From assembly GCF_024273195.1 (NCBI RefSeq), contig NZ_JAMZCU010000004.1, forward strand, positions 1 through 64,000: a stretch of 64,000 nucleotides of DNA, written 5' to 3'. The number at the start of each line of letters is the position of its first letter. Within the stretch, counting starts at the first letter, position 1. The notes below the pieces were generated by a model. That model worked only from the letters and a program-made list of their open reading frames with translations, was not told the origin of the DNA and did not search any database. Source of the DNA: Devosia ureilytica (GTDB lineage Bacteria; Pseudomonadota; Alphaproteobacteria; Rhizobiales; Devosiaceae). Of the stretch, positions 44,411 to 54,055 are shown piece by piece. Made by a program: the position numbers and the translations under genes.

Positions 44411-45922
44411 GTGAAAGCGTCCGTTGTCGCAAACAAGGATTACACGATCGCCAAAATTGATGATCGTGTCTATGGGGCATTTCTCGAGCATCTGGGCCGC
44501 GCTGTCTACGAAGGCATCTATGAGCCGGATCATCCGAGCGCCGACAAGGACGGCATGCGCGGCGACGTCGTCGAGCTGGTCAAGAAACTCAATGTGCCGG
44601 TGGTGCGCTATCCTGGCGGCAATTTCGTTTCGGCCTATAATTGGGAAGACGGCGTCGGCCCGCGCGAAGAACGTCCGACGCGACTGGACCTGGCCTGGCA
44701 TACTTCCGAGAGCAATGCCGTTGGCGTGCATGAGTTCGCCGATTGGTGCGCCACGGTCGGCACCGAGATGATGCTGGCGGTGAACCTGGGTTCTCGCGGC
44801 GTCGATGATGCCCGCAATTTCCTCGAATATGTCAATCATCCGGGCGGCTCCTACTGGTCCGACTTGCGCATCAAGAACGGGCGCAAGGAGCCGTGGAATG
44901 TCAAAATGTGGTGTCTTGGCAATGAGATGGACGGGCCATGGCAGGTCGGTCACAAGGATGCCGACGAGTATGGCAAGCTGGCCGCCAACACGGCGCGGGC
45001 CATGCGCATGTTCGACAAGTCACTTGAGCTGATCGTTTGTGGCTCATCTCATTCCGACATGGCGAGCTTCCCCGATTGGGAGCGCATTGTGCTCGAGCAC
45101 ACCTATGAGCATGTCGACCACATCAGCCTGCACATGTATTTCGCCAATCGTGACGACAATACACCCAATTACCTTGGGCTGAGCCACAAACTGGACCGCT
45201 ATATCGAGACGGTTGCCTCGACCATCAAGCAGGTCAAGCACAAGAAGCGCTCCAACAAAGACATCTATATTTCATTCGACGAATGGAATGTCTGGTATCA
45301 CTCCAACAAGAAGGATCGTGAGATCCTTGATGGCAATGGCGGCTGGCCGCATGCACCGGGGTTGCTGGAAGATATCTACAATTTCGAAGACGTGCTGATG
45401 GTGGGACTGATCCTCAACACCTTCATCCGCCGTTCGGACGTGGTGAAAATCGCCTGCATTGCCCAGCTGGTGAACGTGATTGCCCCTATCATGACCGAAA
45501 AGGGCGGGCCGGCGTGGGCGCAGACAATCTACTATCCCTATTATTTTGCTTCGGTTTTTGGCCGCGGGACGGCTTTGCAGCTCAAGACCAGCTCGCCTGG
45601 TTATGAGACGACCCATGCCGCGGACACGCCGTTTGTCGACGTCTCGGGCGTTCACAATGAAGATGAGGGAACGCTGAGCTTCTTCCTGGTCAACCGCCAC
45701 ACCAGCGAGAGCATCGAGACCGAGGTCAGCCTGCAAGGCTTTGATAACGCAAGCATAATCGACCACCAGGTGATGACACACCCTGACCTCAAGGCCGTCA
45801 ATACGGCCAAGAATCAGGACGAGGTGGCCCCGAAGAAGGGGAGCGGCGCGAAGGTCGATGGGGGCAAGCTCAGCGTCGTGTTGCCGCCGTATTCCTACCA
45901 GATGGTGCGGGTCAAGATCTGA
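44411..45922 (+). CDS. abfA: Alpha-L-arabinofuranosidase, GH51
   Basis: It releases terminal arabinofuranose from arabino-oligosaccharides. The GTG at 44411 follows GGAGGGG by 4 nt, giving 503 residues, the normal size. The acid/base is E172 in CLGNEMDGPW and the nucleophile E291 in ISFDEWNVWY; the VRYPGGNFVSAYNWEDGVGP block is a family hallmark. A (beta/alpha)8 barrel is followed by a C-terminal beta sandwich. There is no signal peptide, so it acts on imported substrate. It precedes a family 5 binding-protein ABC importer, the likely uptake route. Confidence 0.93.
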   Translation: MKASVVANKDYTIAKIDDRVYGAFLEHLGRAVYEGIYEPDHPSADKDGMRGDVVELVKKLNVPVVRYPGGNFVSAYNWEDGVGPREERPTRLDLAWHTSESNAVGVHEFADWCATVGTEMMLAVNLGSRGVDDARNFLEYVNHPGGSYWSDLRIKNGRKEPWNVKMWCLGNEMDGPWQVGHKDADEYGKLAANTARAMRMFDKSLELIVCGSSHSDMASFPDWERIVLEHTYEHVDHISLHMYFANRDDNTPNYLGLSHKLDRYIETVASTIKQVKHKKRSNKDIYISFDEWNVWYHSNKKDREILDGNGGWPHAPGLLEDIYNFEDVLMVGLILNTFIRRSDVVKIACIAQLVNVIAPIMTEKGGPAWAQTIYYPYYFASVFGRGTALQLKTSSPGYETTHAADTPFVDVSGVHNEDEGTLSFFLVNRHTSESIETEVSLQGFDNASIIDHQVMTHPDLKAVNTAKNQDEVAPKKGSGAKVDGGKLSVVLPPYSYQMVRVKI

Positions 45923-45947
45923 CGCCAGAGGCCTGAACACGGTCCCG

Positions 45948-46024
45948 GAACCCGTTGATGAACGGGTTCTGACACCAATTACTGCATGAGGCACGCCCTG
46001 ACCGGGCGTGCCTCACTGCATTTT
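45948..46024 (+). terminator. Tandem hairpin terminator after abfA
   Basis: Two perfect hairpins: GAACCCGTT/AACGGGTTC (45948-45969, 4-nt loop), and an 11-bp stem GAGGCACGCCC/GGGCGTGCCTC (45988-46014, 5-nt loop). The second is followed by ACTGCATTTTG, a modest T run. Confidence 0.7.
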
Positions 46025-46058
46025 GTATCATGGTTATGGATTTACATCAGAAAACACA

Positions 46059-46087
46059 TTGACAGTCGAAAACCCCTAGTTAAGTAT
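46059..46087 (+). promoter_or_regulatory. Sigma-70-like promoter for the arabinoside ABC operon
   Basis: A perfect TTGACA (46059-46064), a 17-bp spacer and a weaker -10 AAGTAT (46082-46087), about 70 bp before the binding-protein start and after the abfA terminator. It fits independent expression of the transporter. Confidence 0.45.
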
Positions 46088-46156
46088 GACTTATCGCAGG
46101 GTTGAGGAGCCCTGAGAAACGAAACGCCACAAGGCGCTTCACAAGGGAGGACATCG

Positions 46157-48082
46157 ATGGATAGACGCAGTTTTCTGATCGGCACGACGGCCATTGGCGC
46201 GCTGATGGTAGCGGGCAAGGGACTGGCCCTGGCCCAGGAGGCCGAAGGCTCGGCACCCGACCTGACGCAGTTCCCGCGCAATGAAACGGTTATCGTTCAC
46301 AACCCCGAGGGGATCATCCGTAATCCAGGTTGGTTCAACCTGTGGGCCGTGGGCGCCGGCAATGGCACCAGCAATGGCTTGCACAACCTGACCACCGATA
46401 CGCTGTGGTTCATCGACCCTGATGCGGGCATCGAGGGCGCCAGCGAAAATGCGGTCTACAACTCGCTGGCAGACGATGTCTGGCAGTACAATGAAGACTT
46501 CTCGGAAATGACCGTGAAGCTCAAGCAGGGCATCTACTGGAGCGACGGCGTGGAATTCACCGCCGACGACGTGGTGTTCACCGTGCAGAAGCAGGCTTCC
46601 ACCCCCGGCACACCCTACAATGGCGCCTTCTCGGTACAGGTTGCCGAAGTCACCGCGCCGGACAAGTACACGGTCCATTTCAAGCTCAACAAGCCGAACT
46701 CGCGTTTCCATACGCTGTTCTCGGTGCGTTGGACCGCCGCCTGGATCATGCCCAAGCATGTCTATGAAAACGTCGAAGACATTCTGAGCTACGACGCCAA
46801 CCCCCCGGTCTCCATCGGCCCCTACACGCTGCATTCGTTCGACCCGAACGGCACCTGGTATATCTGGGAGAAGCGTGAGGACTGGGAACGCACGGCCATG
46901 GGCATGATCGCGGAGCCCAAGCCCAAGTACGTCATCTACCGGAACAATATTTCGACCGACAATCGCCTGATCGAGATCCGCAATGGCAATCTCGACATGG
47001 TGCATGACTTGACGCCGGAAGGCACGTTCTCGGTGGTCCAGCAGGATCCGCAAATCCAGGGCTGGTTCCCGGGCTTCCCCTATGCCCACCCCGATCCGAC
47101 GCTGGTCATGGCGATCTTCAATCACCAGAACCCCAAGTTCCAGGACAAGCGCGTCCGCTGGGCCCTGGCCTTGATGCTCGATGCACGGGCGATGTCGATG
47201 GCGTCCTATCGCGGCGCGGCAACGCTCTCGGCAATCTCGGTGCCGCCAACAGGTACGCATCCGCGCGATTACCATGCACCCCTGCAGGAATTCCTGACCA
47301 ATTACGAGATCGACACGGGCACCTCCAAGGTGAAGCCGTATGATCCCAATGTTGGCCTGCAGATCGCCGACATGGTGCGCCCGCAGTTCGGTGACTCGGT
47401 TCCGACCGACGAAGCCGCCGTGCGCAACGCCTTTGGCTATGGCTGGTGGAAGCAGAATATTCCAGCTGCCGAAGAACTGCTGACGGCTGCCGGTTTCACC
47501 AAGAATGGCAACCAGTGGATGATGCCGGACGGCCAGCCGTTTGAATTCTCGGTGATGGTGCCTCAGGAAGGCGTGGTCAACCGTCTCGGCGTGATCATTG
47601 CCCAAACCTGGGCCCAGAACGGCATCGGCGCCAGCGCCGAAGTGGATGCCGATACCTGGGGCCGCCAGCGCGTGGGTAATTACGAGTGTAATATTGCCTG
47701 GGCCGTGGAAACCTGGGGCGGTCACCCCGACCTCAGCTTCTTCATGGACAGCTATCACTCGGCCTATGTCGCCGCGCCGGGCGAATCCCAGCCGGATCGC
47801 AACTGGATGCGCTGGAAAGACCCGCGTCTCGACGAAATCATCGAGAAAATTCGCGGTATCGACTTCAACGATCCCAAGGGCGTGGAATATGGCCATGACT
47901 TCGTGAAGCTGCATCTCGAAGAAATGCCCAACATTCCGATCATGGCCTACAACGTGTTCTCCATTCAGTCGAACCGGTACTGGACCGGCTGGCCGGACGC
48001 GAACAACAACTATGCCAACCCGGTGACCAACTGGTCCAACGGCCGCTACATCTTCACCCAGATCAGCCCGGTGGCCAGCTAA
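46157..48082 (+). CDS. ABC transporter substrate-binding protein, family 5
   Basis: A 641-residue binding protein of the peptide/oligosaccharide (DppA/OppA) family. The N-terminus MDRRSFLIGTTAIGALMVAGKG has the twin-arginine pattern. Family features are LKQGIYWSDGVEFTADDVVFTV, PPVSIGPYTLHSF and DKRVRWALALMLDARA. Although this family is called peptide-binding, members beside arabinan or xylan enzymes import oligosaccharides, and the neighbouring GH51 and beta-propeller genes suggest arabino-oligosaccharides here. Confidence 0.9.
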   Translation: MDRRSFLIGTTAIGALMVAGKGLALAQEAEGSAPDLTQFPRNETVIVHNPEGIIRNPGWFNLWAVGAGNGTSNGLHNLTTDTLWFIDPDAGIEGASENAVYNSLADDVWQYNEDFSEMTVKLKQGIYWSDGVEFTADDVVFTVQKQASTPGTPYNGAFSVQVAEVTAPDKYTVHFKLNKPNSRFHTLFSVRWTAAWIMPKHVYENVEDILSYDANPPVSIGPYTLHSFDPNGTWYIWEKREDWERTAMGMIAEPKPKYVIYRNNISTDNRLIEIRNGNLDMVHDLTPEGTFSVVQQDPQIQGWFPGFPYAHPDPTLVMAIFNHQNPKFQDKRVRWALALMLDARAMSMASYRGAATLSAISVPPTGTHPRDYHAPLQEFLTNYEIDTGTSKVKPYDPNVGLQIADMVRPQFGDSVPTDEAAVRNAFGYGWWKQNIPAAEELLTAAGFTKNGNQWMMPDGQPFEFSVMVPQEGVVNRLGVIIAQTWAQNGIGASAEVDADTWGRQRVGNYECNIAWAVETWGGHPDLSFFMDSYHSAYVAAPGESQPDRNWMRWKDPRLDEIIEKIRGIDFNDPKGVEYGHDFVKLHLEEMPNIPIMAYNVFSIQSNRYWTGWPDANNNYANPVTNWSNGRYIFTQISPVAS

Positions 48083-48391
48083 CTTCTCCCAGACGGCGCG
48101 GCTCCCAAGCCGCGTCGTCAAAAAGGGGGCGTGATGGCACATCACGCCCCTTCCGCCTTCTCTGGGCTCCTTCCGAATGGTGGAGGGGCATAGTGAGGAC
48201 GGATCGAGAGGCCTAGCCAAAGCTCCTCCTCCATGCCGCGCGGCGTCGCGGAACTGTGTTTGCGGTCCGGCACCATTCTCGTGGTGACATTCCTGGCCGA
48301 GTTGAGGTGAAATCTCTGCCAGAGGCGTGGGCCAACCATGCACAGGACGGCAGAGGCCCGCGAGACCCATCGGCGGGCGTGAGGAGAATGA
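48083..48391. other. Spacer between binding-protein and permease genes
   Basis: 309 bp with one strong hairpin (48126-48150) and otherwise no gene or repeat that I can support. Confidence 0.5.
48126..48150 (+). terminator. Attenuating hairpin after the family 5 binding protein
   Basis: A perfect 11-bp stem GGGGCGTGATG/CATCACGCCCC with a GCA loop, followed by TTCC rather than a T run. It probably causes partial termination or mRNA protection, so that the binding protein is made in excess over the permeases. Confidence 0.5.
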
Positions 48392-49396
48392 ATGCAAAGC
48401 TATCTCTGGTTTGCGGGAAAGAGGGTGCTGCAACTTGTTGCGGTGATCTTCTTCGGTGTCTCCGCCATGTTCCTCGTGACGTATCTGTCACCGATCGATC
48501 CCGTAGAGCAGGTGCTCGGGCGACTGTCGGCGCGATCCAACCTCTCCCCTGAGGCCATCGCCTCCACCCGCATTGCGCTGACCGAAATGTTCGGCACCGG
48601 ACAGCCGATGCACCAGCAATACTGGAATTTCTGGACACGCCTGTTGCGTGGCGACCTGGGCGCTTCGCTGATGGCGTTTCCCACCCCTGCGATGGAACTG
48701 GTCATGCGCGGCCTGCCCTGGACGCTGGGCCTGCTGCTGACCTCGACCTTCATCACCTTTATTGTCGGCAATCTCATGGGTGGGCTGGCCGGCTACTTTC
48801 AGAACAACCGGCTCTTCAAGGCCTTCGGCATCGTGACCATGGGCCTGCAGCCGATCCCCTATTACATCGTGGCCTTCGTCATTCTGATCATCTTCGGGTT
48901 TCTCTGGCCGGTACTGCCAATCTCGGGCGGCTTTGCCATGGATGTGCGCCCCGGCTGGACGCTGCCGTTCATGCTCTCGGTGCTGCAACACTCGCTGCTG
49001 CCGGCCCTGTCGCTGGTGCTTGTGGGTCTTGGCGGCTGGTTCATCGGCATGCGGGCGCTGGTGAGCAATATCGTCACCGAGGACTATGTGACCTATGCCG
49101 AACTCGCCGGCGTGCGGCGCGACACAATCGTGGGGGGCTATGTGATGCGCAATGCGCTGGTGCCCCAGATCACGGCCCTGGCCATGGTGATCGGCGGCGT
49201 CTTTTCGGGCACGATCATCACCGAGCAGGTTTTCAACTATCCCGGAATTGGCTCGCTTCTGGTCGATGCGGTGAACGCGGGTGACTATTCAACCGTGCTG
49301 GCCGTCTGCACCGTCTCAATCACCGCCGTCGCTACGGCAATCTTCATCGTGGACCTGCTGCATCCGCTGCTCGATCCACGCGTGCGGGCGGAGTAG
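48392..49396 (+). CDS. ABC transporter permease, DppB type
   Basis: A 334-residue permease with six helices, starting after GAGGAG. The N-terminal amphipathic FAGKRVLQLVAVIFFGVSAMFLVTYLSPIDP is typical of DppB, as is the EAA-type loop YAELAGVRRDTIVGGYVMRNALVPQITALAM. The gene for its partner permease starts 6 bp after it ends. Confidence 0.92.
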   Translation: MQSYLWFAGKRVLQLVAVIFFGVSAMFLVTYLSPIDPVEQVLGRLSARSNLSPEAIASTRIALTEMFGTGQPMHQQYWNFWTRLLRGDLGASLMAFPTPAMELVMRGLPWTLGLLLTSTFITFIVGNLMGGLAGYFQNNRLFKAFGIVTMGLQPIPYYIVAFVILIIFGFLWPVLPISGGFAMDVRPGWTLPFMLSVLQHSLLPALSLVLVGLGGWFIGMRALVSNIVTEDYVTYAELAGVRRDTIVGGYVMRNALVPQITALAMVIGGVFSGTIITEQVFNYPGIGSLLVDAVNAGDYSTVLAVCTVSITAVATAIFIVDLLHPLLDPRVRAE

Positions 49397-49401
49397 TCGC
49401 C

Positions 49402-50259
49402 ATGTTCTCCATTTTCCGCGATCTCGTTCGCTACAATGTCGAATTTGCCATCGGCCTGGTGCTGGTCGGCATCATGGTGGTGTTTGCCGGACTGTCGTTC
49501 TTCTCTCCGATAGACCCGAGCTTGATCTACATGACCATCCCCGACCAGCCGCCCTCGGCCCAGTTCTGGTTCGGCACCAATTCGCGCGGGCAGGACATGT
49601 TCTGGCAATTGTCCGCGGCCTTCAAAAACAGCCTGCAGTTCGGCATCACGGTGGCGGTGCTTAGCCGCATCATCTCGATCACCGTGGGGCTGGCCGCCGG
49701 CTATATCGGTGGCTGGGTCGACCGTGTGCTGATGTTCGTCAACGACATCTTCGTGGCCGTGCCAATCTTTCCCATCCTCGTGCTGTTCTATTTCGTGCTG
49801 CGCAACCACATGGACAGCTTCACCATGGCGCTGATCCTGGCCTGCTTCGGCTGGCCGTTCGACGCGCGGCTGATCCGCTCGGTGGCGCTGGGGCTCAAGC
49901 ATCGCGAATTTACCCGCCATGCGGTGTTTGCCGGGATGAGCACGCGAAAGGTGCTGCTCGAAGAGCACCTGCCCTATGTGATGCCAATCGTATTTGCGAC
50001 CTTCATGAACAACATGCTGTGGTCCATCGGCATGGAAGTGACGCTGGCCGTGCTGGGCTTCACCAATATCAATAACCCGACCATCGGCACGGTGCTCTAT
50101 TGGGCCAACAGCCATTCGGCCATGGTGGTGGGCGTGTGGTGGTGGCTGGTCATTCCGGTGATCCTGATCGTCATCACGTTCCTGGGCCTGTTCCTACTGG
50201 CCATGAGCATGAACGAATATATCGACCCGCGCAGCCGGTTGCGCCGCATGGGAGCCTGA
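49402..50259 (+). CDS. ABC transporter permease, DppC type
   Basis: A 285-residue permease with five to six helices. It carries the FGTNSRGQDMFWQLSAAFKNSLQFGI segment common to DppC and the EAA loop HAVFAGMSTRKVLLEEHLPYVMP. It lies between dppB- and dppD-type genes with gaps of 3-5 bp. Confidence 0.92.
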   Translation: MFSIFRDLVRYNVEFAIGLVLVGIMVVFAGLSFFSPIDPSLIYMTIPDQPPSAQFWFGTNSRGQDMFWQLSAAFKNSLQFGITVAVLSRIISITVGLAAGYIGGWVDRVLMFVNDIFVAVPIFPILVLFYFVLRNHMDSFTMALILACFGWPFDARLIRSVALGLKHREFTRHAVFAGMSTRKVLLEEHLPYVMPIVFATFMNNMLWSIGMEVTLAVLGFTNINNPTIGTVLYWANSHSAMVVGVWWWLVIPVILIVITFLGLFLLAMSMNEYIDPRSRLRRMGA

Positions 50260-50262
50260 GCA

Positions 50263-51300
50263 ATGACCCGGGAAAACGAAGTCATCCTCGAGGTCGAGAA
50301 CCTCAAGGCCTATTACCAGATGAACTATTTCGGCGTGAGCCGGGAGGTTCGGGCGGTGGACGACATCACCGTGACCATGCGCAAGAATGAGGTCTATGGC
50401 ATTGCCGGGGAAAGCTCCTCGGGCAAGACCAGCTTCATCAAGGTGCTGGCCGCCGCCATCCGCCCGCCGCTGCGGGTGGTGCAGGGCACGGTGAAGTACA
50501 ATTTCAGCAATGGTCCGATCGATGTGGCGCATGCGACGCCCGAGCAGATCGAGACGGTGCGCTGGAAGCACCTGAGCTACATCATGCAGGGCTCGATGAG
50601 CGTGCTCAATCCGGTGCGGCGGATCGGCAAGACATTCCAGGATTTTGCGCAGCGGCCGCTGGGGCTGAAGGGCGAGGCGTTTGAAGAGCGGGTGGTGAAC
50701 CATCTCGCCCGGCTGAAGCTGCCGCCGGACGTGCTGCGAGCCTATCCGCACGAGCTTTCGGGCGGCATGCGGCAGCGCGTGACCATCGGGCTGGCGACGG
50801 TGTGCCACCCCGAATTCATCATTGCCGACGAGCCGACGACGGCGCTGGACGTGGTGGTGCAGAAGGAAGTGCTGCAACTGATCCGCGACATCCAGACGGA
50901 AATGGGCGCCTCGGTGGTGTTCGTGACCCACGACATGAGCGTGCATGCCAATGTGGCCGACCGGGTGGGCATTATCTATGCGGGGCGGCTGGTCGAGGAA
51001 GGGCCGACGCGCGACATGTTCTTTGCGCCAAAGCATCCCTATACGGCGCATTTGGTGGCGAGCCTGCCGCGCATCGGTGACACGCAGCAGCGCCCGGCGC
51101 TGGAGGGACGGCCACCCAACCTGGCCGATCCACCGCAGGGATGCCGGTTCCACCCGCGTTGTCCGCTGGCCGTGGACAAGTGTCGCAAGGAGGTGCCGCC
51201 AATGGAAGTGGTGGGACCGGACCACCGCACTGCCTGCTGGCGCTGGAAGGATGTTGAACCACTGGTCAATACGACCGCACCGGCGGGGGTGATGGCATGA
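50263..51300 (+). CDS. ABC transporter ATPase, DppD type
   Basis: A 345-residue ATPase. The Walker A site is GESSSGKTS, the signature is LSGGMRQR, and Walker B is FIIADEPTTALD. The C-terminal oligopeptide-family extension has the four cysteines of an Fe-S cluster motif (GCRFHPRCPLAVDKCRKE...TACW). It overlaps the next ATPase by 4 bp. Confidence 0.92.
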   Translation: MTRENEVILEVENLKAYYQMNYFGVSREVRAVDDITVTMRKNEVYGIAGESSSGKTSFIKVLAAAIRPPLRVVQGTVKYNFSNGPIDVAHATPEQIETVRWKHLSYIMQGSMSVLNPVRRIGKTFQDFAQRPLGLKGEAFEERVVNHLARLKLPPDVLRAYPHELSGGMRQRVTIGLATVCHPEFIIADEPTTALDVVVQKEVLQLIRDIQTEMGASVVFVTHDMSVHANVADRVGIIYAGRLVEEGPTRDMFFAPKHPYTAHLVASLPRIGDTQQRPALEGRPPNLADPPQGCRFHPRCPLAVDKCRKEVPPMEVVGPDHRTACWRWKDVEPLVNTTAPAGVMA

Positions 51301-52217
51301 GTACGCTGCTTGATGTGCGCGATGTCTCCAAGCGCTTCACCATGGGCGGACTGTTTGGCCGCAAGACCATTGATGCGGTGATGGACGCCAATTTCTCGCT
51401 GAGCGCAGAGAACCCGGAAATCTTCACCATCATCGGGGAGAGTGGTTCGGGCAAGACAACGCTGGCCAGGATGATCCTGGGGCTGGAGGACCCGACAAGC
51501 GGGGAAATCCTGTTCCGCGGCGAAAAGGTGGACCGGCATGCAGGGCGCGCTGCGCGGCTCAAGTTCATGAGCCATGTGCAGCCGGTGTTCCAGAATCCGT
51601 TCGAGGCATTCAACCCGCTCAAGCAGATCGAGCGCTATCTCGAATCCACGGCGCGGCGGTTTCTGGACACCGGCGACAAGGCGGTGATCGATCGGGCGAT
51701 GGACGAAGCGCTGCAGAAGGTGGGCCTCAGCCTGAAAGAAGTGCGCGGGCGGTTTCCACACGAGATGAGCGGCGGGCAATTGCAGCGCTGCGCCATTGCG
51801 CGGGCGCTGATCCCCAATCCGCCACTGCTGATTGCCGATGAGCCGGTCAGCATGGTGGATGCGAGCCTGAGGATGAGCATCGTCAACCTGCTCAAGAGCC
51901 TGCGCGACGATCTCAAGGTCTCGGTGATCTACATTACCCATGACCTGGCGACGGCCTATTACATTTCCAACCGGCTGATCATCATGCAGCGCGGGCGGAT
52001 CGTGGAAATGGGCGATGCGCGCACGGTGCTGGACAATCCAGAGCATCCCTATTCGCGGCTGCTCAAGGCTTCGGTGCTGTCCACCGATGATGCGGGCGCC
52101 GGCAAGCTGATGACCGATGCGGGCATGCTCGATCTGGCCACCGACAGCGTGGGACAGGCCGGGCGGCTGGTGGACAGGGCTGACGGGCGCAGCGTGCGGG
52201 TCTATGAAGGGGTATGA
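51297..52217 (+). CDS. ABC transporter ATPase, DppF type
   Basis: A 306-residue ATPase with Walker A GESGSGKTT, signature MSGGQLQR and Walker B LLIADEPVSMVD. The C-terminal oligopeptide/dipeptide extension is shortened and lacks the four-cysteine motif of DppD, so this subunit probably carries no Fe-S site. It overlaps the following glycosidase-like gene by 4 bp. Confidence 0.9.
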   Translation: MSTLLDVRDVSKRFTMGGLFGRKTIDAVMDANFSLSAENPEIFTIIGESGSGKTTLARMILGLEDPTSGEILFRGEKVDRHAGRAARLKFMSHVQPVFQNPFEAFNPLKQIERYLESTARRFLDTGDKAVIDRAMDEALQKVGLSLKEVRGRFPHEMSGGQLQRCAIARALIPNPPLLIADEPVSMVDASLRMSIVNLLKSLRDDLKVSVIYITHDLATAYYISNRLIIMQRGRIVEMGDARTVLDNPEHPYSRLLKASVLSTDDAGAGKLMTDAGMLDLATDSVGQAGRLVDRADGRSVRVYEGV

Positions 52218-53161
52218 GCGCACCCATATTTCGTGATCCAGTGGACGACGGCGCGGCGGACCCGGTGGTGGTGCGCCGCCAGGGCACCAATGAATGGTGG
52301 ATGTTCTACACCAATCGCCGGCCCAGCGCGGAGGGTCCGAAATTCACCTGGATCCACGGCTCGCCCATCGGGCTGGCGATGAGCGTGGATGGCGGGGCAA
52401 GCTGGCATTATCGCGGTACTGTCGAGGGGCTGGATGCGCCGGGGGATGCACCGGGCGGCAACACGCATTGGGCGCCGGAGGTGATTTACGCGGAGGGGCA
52501 GTATCACATGTTCCTCAGCTATATCACCGGGGTGCCCGATGACTGGCGCGGCATAACGCGGACCATCACCCATTTCACCAGTGCCGACATGGCGCGCTGG
52601 GAGCGGATCGGGCCAATCCGGCTGTCCAGCCAACGGGTCATCGATGCCTGCGTGTATCGGTGTCCCGACGGGCTGTGGCGCATGTGGTACAAGGACGAAA
52701 GTGCCGGATCGAGCACATGGAGCGCGTCGAGCAAGGATCTGTTCGAGTGGCAGGTCGAAGGCCGGGTGCTGGCCGGATCGCCCTATGGCGACCCGCATGA
52801 GGGGCCGAATGTCTTCGAGCTGGGCGGCTATTACTGGCTGATCGTTGATGAATGGCACGGCCAGGGCGTCCATCGGTCCGATGATGCGCGGCTGTGGAAG
52901 CGGCAGGGCCTCATCGGAAACGAGCCAGGCGAGGACGAGGCCGACCGGCGCTTTGTGCGCCACGCCGATGTGGTCGCGTTCAAGGATTACGCGGTGCTGT
53001 TCTATTTCACCCATCCCGAATGGGACGAGCGGAGCCAGGCGGCAGGACCGCCCGATGTGGCGGCGCGACGCACTGCCGTTCATCAGGGGCGGCTGACCGT
53101 CGTGGACGGGGTGTTGGTGTTCGAGCGGGATATTCCGGCGGGGCTGGGGCTATTGGCCTAG
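52214..53161 (+). CDS. Five-bladed beta-propeller glycosidase-like protein (GH43/GH130-type fold)
   Basis: A 315-residue cytoplasmic protein. Repeated strands with aromatic clusters (DPVVVRRQGTNEWWMFYTNRR, HWAPEVIYAEGQYHMFLSYI, IDACVYRCPDGLWRMWYKDES, HEGPNVFELGGYYWLIVDEWHGQG) fit a five-bladed propeller, and the D-P-V/W-A-P-E-V/H-E-G-P-x-V order recalls the GH43 catalytic Asp and Glu. It is translationally coupled to the ABC operon beside GH51, so removal of arabinose or xylose residues is the natural guess. The exact family is uncertain. Confidence 0.72.
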   Translation: MSAPIFRDPVDDGAADPVVVRRQGTNEWWMFYTNRRPSAEGPKFTWIHGSPIGLAMSVDGGASWHYRGTVEGLDAPGDAPGGNTHWAPEVIYAEGQYHMFLSYITGVPDDWRGITRTITHFTSADMARWERIGPIRLSSQRVIDACVYRCPDGLWRMWYKDESAGSSTWSASSKDLFEWQVEGRVLAGSPYGDPHEGPNVFELGGYYWLIVDEWHGQGVHRSDDARLWKRQGLIGNEPGEDEADRRFVRHADVVAFKDYAVLFYFTHPEWDERSQAAGPPDVAARRTAVHQGRLTVVDGVLVFERDIPAGLGLLA

Positions 53162-53221
53162 CGTCCGGCTGTCGAAAATAGCGACCTTCGTTCGTCATAA
53201 GGGCAAGAACCGGAGGACAGC

Positions 53222-54034
53222 ATGGACCGCGACTTTGCCGATGACGAGCTGACCCGCTTTGCGGCCGGGGGACCACCGCCGTTGCCGGGAGGCGGCGGAG
53301 TGCTGGAGCGGGACGGGGTTCGACTCTGGTTTGGCGATTACGGCGAGGGGCCGGCGGTGGTGCTGCTGCATGGCGGCATGGGCAATGCGGGCAATTTCGG
53401 GCATCAGGTGCCGCCGCTGATTGCGGCAGGCTATCGCGTCATCGCCATGGACAGCCGCGGCCAGGGGCGCAGCTCGTGGGACGGACGCCCGTTTTCCTAT
53501 GAGCAATATGGGGAGGACGTCGCCGCCCTGCTCGACCATATCGGCGTCGAACGCGCCGTGATCGTGGGATGGAGCGACGGGGCCTGTACGGGGCTGGCGC
53601 TGGCCAGGGCGCATAAGGCCCGCGTGTCAGGCGTGTTTTTCTTTGCCTGCAATGTCGACGCGAGTGGAACCTGGCCATTCGAGATGACTGATGTCATCGG
53701 CAATTGCCTGGCGCGGCATCAGAAGGACTATGCGGTGCTCTCCCCCACCCCTGATGGCTTCGATGCGATGGGGCAGGCCCTGCAGGTGATGCAATCGAGC
53801 CAGCCGAACTATTCGGCCGCTGACCTTGCCAGCATCGATGTGCCGGTCTGTGTGGCCCAGGCTTCAGGTGACGAGTTCATTCGGCCCGAACACGCACGGT
53901 ACATCGCCGAGACGATCCCTGGCGCGCGGCTTGTTGCGCTCGATGGGGTCAGCCATTTCGCACCCGTGCAAAGGCCGGCGCTGTTCAACGGCGCAGTGCT
54001 GGATTTTCTGGCGAGCCTGCCCGAATGGGGCTGA
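53222..54034 (+). CDS. Alpha/beta hydrolase
   Basis: A 270-residue hydrolase. The nucleophile elbow is GWSDG with S118; the acid is probably D in QASGDEFI and the base H in GVSHFAP. The oxyanion region is LLHGGMGNAGNF. The lid region (about 140-190) is short. GGAGG lies 3 nt before the ATG. Substrate unknown. It stands alone after the arabinoside operon and is convergent with the truncated haemoglobin gene. Confidence 0.85.
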   Translation: MDRDFADDELTRFAAGGPPPLPGGGGVLERDGVRLWFGDYGEGPAVVLLHGGMGNAGNFGHQVPPLIAAGYRVIAMDSRGQGRSSWDGRPFSYEQYGEDVAALLDHIGVERAVIVGWSDGACTGLALARAHKARVSGVFFFACNVDASGTWPFEMTDVIGNCLARHQKDYAVLSPTPDGFDAMGQALQVMQSSQPNYSAADLASIDVPVCVAQASGDEFIRPEHARYIAETIPGARLVALDGVSHFAPVQRPALFNGAVLDFLASLPEWG

Positions 54035-54055
54035 TGCCGACAGACCATGCACCCC

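Noticed and set aside
46139..48433. 764-codon minus-strand frame over the family 5 binding-protein gene
   Set aside because: Antisense frames stay open in GC-rich DNA. The plus strand has the signal sequence, ribosome site and family motifs.
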